From assembly GCA_948144175.1 (NCBI GenBank), contig CANXME010002584.1, positions 117,923-181,922 on the forward strand: 64,000 nt of DNA, given 5' to 3'. Below the pieces are notes generated by a model. That model had not been told where the DNA came from. It saw nothing but the letters and a program-made list of their open reading frames with translations, and searched no databases. The stretch's first letter is position 1. Every line of letters begins with the position of its first letter. A program made the translations under genes and the position numbers. Positions 23,490 to 31,339 of the stretch are shown here, piece after piece. This DNA is from Closterium sp. NIES-65. Lineage: Eukaryota > Streptophyta > Zygnematophyceae > Desmidiales > Closteriaceae.

Positions 23490-26400
23490 CTACTGCACGT
23501 CGTTGTCGCCGTCGCCCACGTCGGCCAAGCGCACTTGGCCGATTGCGACGGAGCACCGGTTGAAGGCCGGATAGTGTAGCGCCTTCGTCAGGAAGTCGGC
23601 CGGCTGCTCAGCGGTTGGGATGTACTGCAGCGAGAACTTTCCGCGCCTCACCATGTGCTGCAGCCAGGCCTGTCGCCGCTCCATGTGCTTGAGGTTGCCC
23701 ATCAACCCCATGCCCTCGGCAACCGTGATGGCCGACTTGTTATCCACACGCAGGACAGTCGGCTTCCCGGCGTCCAGTTGCCGGAACTCGGCGAGGAGGA
23801 AGCGAAGGCGGCGTCCCTCCTTGCCAGCTTCAGTGGCCGCCACGTACTCCGACTCGGTCGACGACAGCGTCGCGCACTTGATGCGCTGGCTCGACCAAGA
23901 GACTGCAGCCCCTCCGTAGACGAACACGTAGCCGCTCGTGCTCATCCTGTTCTGCTTGTCACCGGCGTCGTCGGCGTCCACGTAGCCGACCAGCTCCAGC
24001 GACTGAGGTCCACCGCCGAACTCCAGGGCGGTGTCGCGTGTGTTGGCGAGGTAGGCGAGGCAGCGATCGACCTCGCGCCAGTGCTGGTCGCTCCTCACCG
24101 TGAGGCCGCTCCCCAGCTTGCTGCAGGCGAAGGCGACGTCCGGCCTCGTCGTCGTCGCCGCGAACTGCAGCGAGCCGACCTTCTGCCGGTACTCCTCCTC
24201 CTGACGTTCCTGCGCCTCCTCGTCATCAAAGGTGAGCTCGGCGTAGGCACCGACCGAGACCGGCGTCTTCGGGGTGCGCCCGGTCTGCTCCCCGTCGAGG
24301 AAGCGCCAACGCAGCTTGTCGGCGTAGCCCTGCTGGTGCAGCCACAGCTTCCCCGCCGACCTATCGCGTACGATCTCGAGCCCGAGGTACTTCTGCACCG
24401 GCGAGATCTCGCGCAGCTCGAAGGCGGCTTCCAGCAGCTCCCTCAGCTCCTTCAGCATCATGGCGCTGCTGCTGGCGGCAAGCAGGTCGTCGACGTAGAC
24501 CAGCACCCAGCAGACTACCTCACCCTCGCCGACTTTGAAGTAAAGAGCCTCGTCGACCTGGCTCTTCTTCCACCCGGCGCCGACCAGCACATCGTTGAGC
24601 GCCAAGTACCACAACAGCGGCGACTGCTTCAGCCCGTACAGGCTCTTCAGTAGCTTACACACCCGGCCGGTTCCGTCGTTGAAGTAGTCCGGCTGAGACA
24701 TGTACAGTACCCGATCGAGCTTGCTCTGCAGGAAGGCATTCTTCATGTCGAGCTGCATCAGGTTGAGGTCGAGGACAGCGACGATGCTGAGGAAAATCCT
24801 CAGCGTGACGTAGCTGCTCACCGGCGCGAACGTCTCGTCGTAGTCGGCGCCATACACCTGTGTGAAGCCCTTTACGACCAGCCTCGCCTTCTCTCGCTCG
24901 ACGGTGTCGTCAATGTGGTACTTCGTCGTCAACACCCACCGGTTCTTCATGACGTTTACCCCCGGCGGGCGTTCGACCAGCTCCCAAGTGCCCATGTTGA
25001 TGAGGCTGCGGATCTCCTCCTCCATGGCGGCCTTCACCGCCGGGCCCTTCCAGCTCGCCAACGCCTCCTTCACCGTCATCGTCGAGATGTCCCAACGGTG
25101 CTCGGGGTCGGCTAGCATGTCGGGGTCGAGCTCCGGAAACTCCTCATCCTCCTCGGCGTCGTCGTATAGCAGGTCGTCGTCATCGTCCACGTCATACACC
25201 GTGGTGAAGGCAGCGGGGACGAAGAAGTCAGGCGGCCTCCGAAGTCGGCCGGAACGCCGTGGTCCCTGCTGGACCGCCGCGGCGTCCCCTCCATCGTCAC
25301 TGTCGTCGCTGCCCTCGGCGTCCTGCTGCTCCTCAGCCGGCGTCCCAGCCGACTGCTCCACTGTATTCGGCTTCCCAGCCGACTTCTCCACTGTGGTCAG
25401 CTCCCCTGCCGACGTCCCGGTCGCCGACTGCTCCGTGGTCGGCTTCACGGCAGCCTGCTCCCTTGTCGGCTGCTGCTCCCCTGTCGACTGCAATCCCACG
25501 TCGATTCGCCGCTCGTCAAGTCGGCCGCCGGCGATGCACTTGGCCGGCGCCGAAGGCGGCGTCCCACTACTCCCCTCATCGCCGAAGGCCGACACCGAGG
25601 TCAGCCCACGAAGGTCGGCCACGAGGGGAGGGGCAGGAGTCAGAGGGAGAGGGGTAGAGGAGCGGACGTCCTCGACGTCCTCAGTAGCAAGCTCACCGAC
25701 CTCGGCAAGCAGCGGCAGCGTCGCCGACGAGGTGTGAGAGGGCAAGGTGGGCGGCGAGCGGTTGGGTACCGGTCCATGCTCAGTCTTCCACTCGGCCAGC
25801 GACATCTCCTCGTAGAACACCACGTCCGACGTGGTGACCACTCGGTCGGTGTCGACGTCGAGGAGCTCCCAGCCCTTGCTCGCCGCCGACACGCCAAGGT
25901 GCAGGCCCCACCTGGCCTTCGGCTTCAGCTTCCCACCACGCTGCGGCTCAGGGACAAGGAACTGCGCCATGCAGCCCCACACCCGCGCCAGCGACAAGTC
26001 GGGCTTCTTCCCTGTCAGCAGCTGGTACGGCGTCGTCCCCGGCGGCAGCGTCGACCTCTCCAGGCAGTTGCGGACCCAGACGGCCTGCCGCAGAGCGAGG
26101 TGCCACCAGTGGTGCTGCACGCCCATGTGCAGCAGCATTGTCCGCACCGACTCTACCACCGTCCTCATCTCCCGCTCTGCCATGCCGTTCTGCTGCGGGG
26201 TATATGGGCAGGTCAGGTCGTGGACGATCCCCTTGTCATTCACGAAGTCGGTGAACTGCTTCCCGAGGAACTCCCCTCCCCGGTCAGAGCGCAGCATCAG
26301 CACCGACTTCTTCGTCTGCCGCTCAGCCACCGCCAGCCACTGTACGAACGCCTGCAACGCATCGGACTTCTTGGCGACCGGCTTCACCCACACGTAGCGG

Positions 26401-28646
26401 GTCTTGCGGTCCTTCAGCAGCAAGAAGTACAGGCTGCCGTCCTTGGCAGCCACGCGAAACGGCCCGCACAGGTCGATGTGCACGACGGCCAGCACGTCGT
26501 CGGCGTCGGAGCCTTGGTCGGGGAAGGTGTGCCGCGCCAGTTTCCCACCGACGCACGAGACACACGGGGAGTCGGCGTCCGTCGCCGACTTGAGGTCCAG
26601 CCCAATGGCGACCTCGTTCTTCGCCGAGCTCCGTATGGTGTCCATGCCGACGTGCGCAAGCCTCGCATGCATCCGGTCCGGCGTCGACTTCGCCTTCGGG
26701 ACGATCGCCCGCAGAGCCACCACCTCCGTCATGGGCGGCGTCGACCTCGTCGCGCAGGGACGCAGGTCGGTGCAGAGGACTCGCCCAGAGTACGTCGCTC
26801 GCCCGAGCACCTCCCCTGCTGTCGAGACGAGCAGCATGCCGTCTCCGTCCTCCTGCAGCTTCACACCATGCTCCTTCAGCTGGCCGGCCGACAGCAGGTT
26901 GGCTCGCACACCCGGGACGTACAACACGTCGGGGATGAGCACCTCCTTCCCGGCCTCTCCTTGCAGGGCGATGGTGCCGCAGCCCTGAACATCCTGCAGC
27001 GCCCCATTGAAGCCGCGCACATGCCTGATGGCGCCACTCGGCTGCAAGTCGACGAAGGCTTCCTTCGTCCCCATCAGGTGGTGGGAGCAACCACTGTCGA
27101 GCAGGACCACCGCCGGGTTCGCCTGCACAGCTGCCGCCACCGCTTGGAAGTCCTCTCCGGCCTCCGGCGCCAGAGAGATGGTCGGCTCCACGACGCCGAC
27201 CAGCGAGCACGACGCCGTTTTGTCGTCTCGCCCCTTGCCGCCTGCAACGGAGTCGGCGTCCTTCGCCGAGGTCGATGTCTTGGTCGACTGCTTCTCCTTG
27301 CGCGGTTGGTTGCCTCCACGATGAGGACGACGGCTGCCAGACCTCCCACGGCCTCCCTTAGCATCGTCGCCGTCAGAGTCGCTGCGGTTGGGACACTCGA
27401 AGGAGAGATGATCGGGATCGCCGCACAGCCAGCACTCCCGACGTCGACCTCCTCCTCCACGACCGCTGTCCTTGGTCGACTTCCTCTTGTTGACCTCCTT
27501 GGCCGGTTTCCAGCCACTGCTACCGCCACCGCCGGATTGCCCGCGCTGCCCCGGTCGACCTCCTTGCTTCGCTGAGGTGACCAAGTTCGCCTGTGCCAAG
27601 AGCTCCTGCGACCGCTCAGCCTCCTGCATCGCCTCGTCCTGCAGGATATACGAGGTCAAGTTGTCCTCGTTGAGCGTCGCCCTTGTGCTCGGCGCCATAG
27701 ACAGCCGCTTCAGCAGGTTGTAGCTGCTAGAGAGTCCCTGCATGACATGGGTGATGTACGACGCCGTGGAGTACTGCGCGCCGGCCATCCTGATGGTGGC
27801 GAGAATTCGCCTGGCTCGGTTGCAGTAGTCGGTCGCACTCTCCTCGTCGCCCATACGCAGATGTGTCAGCTGTCCCTCCAGCTGGGCGATGAACAGGTCG
27901 TCGGTGACCTGATACGTCGACTCAATGAAGTGCCACGCCCGGTGGCCGGCGTGGAGGTACTCCCGGCACCACTTCAAGGCAATCTGCACGCCCTGCGAGC
28001 AGCACCGCGAGATGACAGTGAAGGTCAACAGCTGCACGGCGCGAAACTCCGCACGCAGGTCGGGGTGGTGCTCCCCCGGCGTCGCCACGGTCCCTCGGGC
28101 GAAGCCGATCAGCCCGGCCATCTCCAGCTGGGGCTCGATGGCTTCCTTCCAGGTGAGAATGTCAGGTCGACCGACCAGCGGAGGGGTGACCGAGATCCTG
28201 TCCGGCGTAAACTTGAAGTAGCCGTAGCTCGGTGCAATCCCACCTGCCGTCACCTGGGACGCCGACATCGGCGACAGTCCACTCCGTCGACCTCCGACGT
28301 CACCCCGCGAAGAGCCTGCAGTCGCCGACGACTGCATCCCTTGCGCCTGAACGCCGCCGACTTCACCGGCGTGTATCACACCTCTCTGCCTCGACGTGCC
28401 TCCCGCACTGCTGCCGACCTGACCTCCACCGGCGTTGACACCCACGTCGACGCCGCCTTCGTTGTTCACCGGACGAGGAGAGGCAGGTCGAGACGGGTGC
28501 TCCGTCGCCCACGTGGAGCGGAGCCCAGCCTCGACGACCGCCCAGGGCAGGTCGCCATACTCATTGGCCTCATGCTTCCTCCTCGCGTTCTCCAACCGTG
28601 CCTCCAGGGTGTCCACCACCCCCGCGTCACCTACGGCTCCTACCAT
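23490..28646 (-). CDS. Ty1/copia Gag-Pol polyprotein, complete
   Basis: A 1,718-residue single-frame polyprotein for retrotransposon capsid, protease, integrase, reverse transcriptase and RNase H, made in the cytoplasm and assembled into virus-like particles. Gag spans about residues 140-350 (copia/UBN2-like), then a zinc knuckle C405-X2-C-X4-H-X4-C418. The aspartic protease has DSG at 517-519. The integrase has an HHCC finger (H660, H665, C695, C698) and catalytic D725, D788, E824 with 35-residue spacing. An acidic and Pro/Thr/Gln-rich linker spans about 950-1180. Reverse transcriptase has catalytic D1300 and YVDD at 1384-1387. RNase H has D1557, E1598 and D1635. No stop or frameshift breaks it. 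The ATG is the first available, since an in-frame TAG lies 24 nt upstream. All catalytic residues are present, so it may be functional. Expression would come from the LTR at 28754-29897. No Gag/Pol frameshift site is seen; how the Gag to Pol ratio is set is unknown. Confidence 0.95.
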   Translation of the reverse strand: MVGAVGDAGVVDTLEARLENARRKHEANEYGDLPWAVVEAGLRSTWATEHPSRPASPRPVNNEGGVDVGVNAGGGQVGSSAGGTSRQRGVIHAGEVGGVQAQGMQSSATAGSSRGDVGGRRSGLSPMSASQVTAGGIAPSYGYFKFTPDRISVTPPLVGRPDILTWKEAIEPQLEMAGLIGFARGTVATPGEHHPDLRAEFRAVQLLTFTVISRCCSQGVQIALKWCREYLHAGHRAWHFIESTYQVTDDLFIAQLEGQLTHLRMGDEESATDYCNRARRILATIRMAGAQYSTASYITHVMQGLSSSYNLLKRLSMAPSTRATLNEDNLTSYILQDEAMQEAERSQELLAQANLVTSAKQGGRPGQRGQSGGGGSSGWKPAKEVNKRKSTKDSGRGGGGRRRECWLCGDPDHLSFECPNRSDSDGDDAKGGRGRSGSRRPHRGGNQPRKEKQSTKTSTSAKDADSVAGGKGRDDKTASCSLVGVVEPTISLAPEAGEDFQAVAAAVQANPAVVLLDSGCSHHLMGTKEAFVDLQPSGAIRHVRGFNGALQDVQGCGTIALQGEAGKEVLIPDVLYVPGVRANLLSAGQLKEHGVKLQEDGDGMLLVSTAGEVLGRATYSGRVLCTDLRPCATRSTPPMTEVVALRAIVPKAKSTPDRMHARLAHVGMDTIRSSAKNEVAIGLDLKSATDADSPCVSCVGGKLARHTFPDQGSDADDVLAVVHIDLCGPFRVAAKDGSLYFLLLKDRKTRYVWVKPVAKKSDALQAFVQWLAVAERQTKKSVLMLRSDRGGEFLGKQFTDFVNDKGIVHDLTCPYTPQQNGMAEREMRTVVESVRTMLLHMGVQHHWWHLALRQAVWVRNCLERSTLPPGTTPYQLLTGKKPDLSLARVWGCMAQFLVPEPQRGGKLKPKARWGLHLGVSAASKGWELLDVDTDRVVTTSDVVFYEEMSLAEWKTEHGPVPNRSPPTLPSHTSSATLPLLAEVGELATEDVEDVRSSTPLPLTPAPPLVADLRGLTSVSAFGDEGSSGTPPSAPAKCIAGGRLDERRIDVGLQSTGEQQPTREQAAVKPTTEQSATGTSAGELTTVEKSAGKPNTVEQSAGTPAEEQQDAEGSDDSDDGGDAAAVQQGPRRSGRLRRPPDFFVPAAFTTVYDVDDDDDLLYDDAEEDEEFPELDPDMLADPEHRWDISTMTVKEALASWKGPAVKAAMEEEIRSLINMGTWELVERPPGVNVMKNRWVLTTKYHIDDTVEREKARLVVKGFTQVYGADYDETFAPVSSYVTLRIFLSIVAVLDLNLMQLDMKNAFLQSKLDRVLYMSQPDYFNDGTGRVCKLLKSLYGLKQSPLLWYLALNDVLVGAGWKKSQVDEALYFKVGEGEVVCWVLVYVDDLLAASSSAMMLKELRELLEAAFELREISPVQKYLGLEIVRDRSAGKLWLHQQGYADKLRWRFLDGEQTGRTPKTPVSVGAYAELTFDDEEAQERQEEEYRQKVGSLQFAATTTRPDVAFACSKLGSGLTVRSDQHWREVDRCLAYLANTRDTALEFGGGPQSLELVGYVDADDAGDKQNRMSTSGYVFVYGGAAVSWSSQRIKCATLSSTESEYVAATEAGKEGRRLRFLLAEFRQLDAGKPTVLRVDNKSAITVAEGMGLMGNLKHMERRQAWLQHMVRRGKFSLQYIPTAEQPADFLTKALHYPAFNRCSVAIGQVRLADVGDGDNDVQ

Positions 28647-28735
28647 AGTGACTACCGCACAGTTGCCGGCCTATAACTACGAAATAGGTAAGTGGTGTCT
28701 ACGTCGACCTGACTGAAAAGGTAAGTCGTGTGCCG

Positions 28736-28753
28736 TCCACGCTCACCGCACCA
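28736..28753 (-). other. Candidate tRNA primer-binding site
   Basis: Directly after the 5' LTR end (…CTCCGCA) the minus strand reads TGGTGCGGTGAGCGTGGA. The TGG complements the CCA end of a tRNA, and the zero-base spacing from the LTR is as expected. The implied tRNA 3' end is …CACCGCACCA. This is not the TGGTATCAGAGC-type site common in plant copia elements, and I cannot assign the tRNA. Confidence 0.65.
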
Positions 28754-29897
28754 TGCGGAGATAACTGCAGCAACGGGAGCTAGGCTACGGGCTAGGCACG
28801 TGTGCTCGTGTGATCTCTGCGTTCTCTGTTCCTTAGTCGTTTTCCTTGTGTACACACTACTTGCTAGTTCACAGGGAAAATTGGCAAGAGTTTCACTAGG
28901 AAAAGTTCAGAACAATTGGTACAATGAAGTTGCCATAGCAAGACTACATCAGAGCAAGCATTCAGGTCGGCCAACTGCCAGCGCAGCTTGGTCGACCGCG
29001 TTCCAGCACGACTTGGTCGACCGCACTCCAGTAAGGCAAGGTCGACGGCGTGCCAACGTCGCAGGTTGACGGCGTGCCAGCGTTGCTCACGCAGGACAGC
29101 AGTGCACCCGCCTCGCAGGTGTGCGTAGCTGATTGGCGTGCAGAGTCCCGTCACCTGCACAGCGCACACTCCACGTCAACCTCGAGCTGACGACTGCCTC
29201 TGGTCCGCCACGACGACCTCGGGATACCACCACCGAGGTCGTGCTCGTCACCTTTGCCTGGGCGACCGTCGCACTTCTCCGCAGCACTTCGTCACCCAGG
29301 TAACCTGGTCGACCGGGCAACCACGTCGACCAGCAGCTCTTGCACGTGCCCGTCGACCTCCCAAGTCGACGACCACCCCAAGTCGACCTCCTCAGGTCGA
29401 CCACTACTCCCTGGTCGACCAGCTCCAAGTCGACGTCACTCCTGGTCGACCAGAAGGTCCGGTCGACTTCCCAGGTCGACCAGGATGGTCTGGTCGACGT
29501 CCCAGGTCGACCAGAAGGTCTGGTCGACGTCCCAGGTCGACCAGAAGGGCTGATCGACGTCCCAGGTCGACCAGGATGGTCTGGTCGACGTCCCAGGTCG
29601 ACCAGAAGGTCTGATCGACGTCCCAGGTCGACCAGGATGGTCTGGTCGACGTCCCAGGTCGACCAGAAGGTCTGATCGACGTCCCAGGTCGACCAGAAGG
29701 GCTGGTCGACTTCCCAGGTCGACCAGACGAAGTTGGCGCCCTCCTGAAGTCGGCGCCCATGCAGTGGCTCCCCGTGCAGGTCGACTAACCTCGTCGACCA
29801 ACTCGCCCACTGCTGCAGGTCGGCTGCACCCTACACCCGACCATGAAGTCGGCTCCGCCCAGGCGTGGACGGGGCCAACATACAACTCCCGTTGACA
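28754..29897 (-). mobile_element. 5' LTR of the complete copia element (LTR-R)
   Basis: 1,144 bp, matching LTR-M at a constant offset of 6,539 bp with no difference noticed; all short frames inside translate identically. In element orientation it is both the 5' LTR of the complete element and, by position, the 3' LTR of the truncated copy to its right. CACGTG is at 28797-28802. It should contain the promoter for gag-pol, but I did not recognise a core promoter motif. Confidence 0.88.
29444..29729. repeat. 30-31 bp minisatellite inside LTR-R
   Basis: Same GGTCGACCAG-led units as in LTR-M, with the same copy number and order. The exact agreement of such an unstable tract supports very recent common origin of the two LTRs. 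Confidence 0.85.
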
Positions 29898-29907
29898 CTC
29901 CCCTGCC
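29898..29907 (-). other. Polypurine tract of the right truncated copy
   Basis: Minus-strand GGCAGGGGAG next to LTR-R, on the side where target DNA would be expected after an ordinary insertion. Its presence shows that a second element's interior begins here. Confidence 0.65.
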
Positions 29908-30028
29908 GCGTTCACGCTTGGGCACCCAGCCCACACGGCAGTACAGTTCGGAGACTAGCTCGTCGACGTGCACCCAACACATAGCACGTCGTCCACCGCA
30001 CCAGCCATGCAAAAGGGCATGGCACCTA

Positions 30029-31339
30029 CTACTGCACGTCGTTGTCGCCGTCGCCCACGTCGGCCAAGCGCACTTGGCCGATTGCGACGGAGCACCGGTT
30101 GAAGGCCGGATAGTGTAGCGCCTTCGTCAGGAAGTCGGCCGGCTGCTCAGCGGTTGGGATGTACTGCAGCGAGAACTTTCCGCGCCTCACCATGTGCTGC
30201 AGCCAGGCCTGTCGCCGCTCCATGTGCTTGAGGTTGCCCATCAACCCCATGCCCTCGGCAACCGTGATGGCCGACTTGTTATCCACACGCAGGACAGTCG
30301 GCTTCCCGGCGTCCAGTTGCCGGAACTCGGCGAGGAGGAAGCGAAGGCGGCGTCCCTCCTTGCCAGCTTCAGTGGCCGCCACGTACTCCGACTCGGTCGA
30401 CGACAGCGTCGCGCACTTGATGCGCTGGCTCGACCAAGAGACTGCAGCCCCTCCGTAGACGAACACGTAGCCGCTCGTGCTCATCCTGTTCTGCTTGTCA
30501 CCGGCGTCGTCGGCGTCCACGTAGCCGACCAGCTCCAGCGACTGAGGTCCACCGCCGAACTCCAGGGCGGTGTCGCGTGTGTTGGCGAGGTAGGCGAGGC
30601 AGCGATCGACCTCGCGCCAGTGCTGGTCGCTCCTCACCGTGAGGCCGCTCCCCAGCTTGCTGCAGGCGAAGGCGACGTCCGGCCTCGTCGTCGTCGCCGC
30701 GAACTGCAGCGAGCCGACCTTCTGCCGGTACTCCTCCTCCTGACGTTCCTGCGCCTCCTCGTCATCAAAGGTGAGCTCGGCGTAGGCACCGACCGAGACC
30801 GGCGTCTTCGGGGTGCGCCCGGTCTGCTCCCCGTCGAGGAAGCGCCAACGCAGCTTGTCGGCGTAGCCCTGCTGGTGCAGCCACAGCTTCCCCGCCGACC
30901 TATCGCGTACGATCTCGAGCTCGAGGTACTTCTGCACCGGCGAGATCTCGCGCAGCTCGAAGGCGGCTTCCAGCAGCTCCCTCAGCTCCTTCAGCATCAT
31001 GGCGCTGCTGCTGGCGGCAAGCAGGTCGTCGACGTAGACCAGCACCCAGCAGACTACCTCACCCTCGCCGACTTTGAAGTAAAGAGCCTCGTCGACCTGG
31101 CTCTTCTTCCACCCGGCGCCGACCAGCACATCGTTGAGCGCCAAGTACCACAACAGCGGCGACTGCTTCAGCCCGTACAGGCTCTTCAATAGCTTACACA
31201 CCCGGCCGGTTCCGTCGTTGAAGTAGTCCGGCTGAGACATGTACGGTACCCGATCGAGCTTGCTCTGCAGGAAGGCATTCTTCATGTCGAGCTGCATCAG
31301 GTTGAGGTCGAGGACAGCGACGATGCTGAGGAAAATCCT
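30029..31339 (-). pseudogene. Truncated copia pol, RT/RNase H part (right copy)
   Basis: Matches residues from about 1283 to 1718 of the complete polyprotein at the constant 6,539-bp offset. It keeps the MQLDMKN and YVDD motifs and all of RNase H, and the frame is open. I find three base differences from the complete copy: 30921 (Gly1422 to Glu), 31189 (silent) and 31245 (Leu1314 to Pro). All lie in the distal 420 bp; nothing differs between 28754 and 30920. The 5' side is cut within the codons for RIFLSIV, where it meets satellite sequence. Gag, protease, integrase and the start of RT are missing, so this is a broken copy. Confidence 0.88.

Larger units (their letters stand above)
22215..29897 (-). 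mobile_element. Complete Ty1/copia LTR retrotransposon
   Basis: A 7,683-bp element on the minus strand: 5' LTR 29897-28754, primer-binding site, 107-bp leader, one gag-pol frame, polypurine tract, 3' LTR 23358-22215. The two 1,144-bp LTRs show no difference that I can find, so insertion or conversion was recent. The order protease, integrase, reverse transcriptase, RNase H defines Ty1/copia. No 5-bp target duplication is visible: the left flank ends ccagca and the right flank starts ctcccc. Both flanks are interior sequence of sister copies, so the element belongs to a tandem arrangement and is not a simple insertion. Confidence 0.9.

Noticed and set aside
25734..27575. 613-residue open frame on the + strand opposite gag-pol, and the 332-residue + frames near 23655 and 30194
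   Set aside because: They are antisense shadows of the copia coding sequence, Arg/Leu/His-rich and without recognisable domains.
28736..28753. A tRNA gene at the primer-binding site
   Set aside because: Only the short complement to a tRNA 3' end is present; no cloverleaf or A/B boxes are visible around it.
22215..29897. Simple nested insertion of the complete element into the left copy's pol
   Set aside because: After LTR-R the sequence does not resume the interrupted pol (expected gactacctc); it re-enters a polypurine tract and the pol 3' end.
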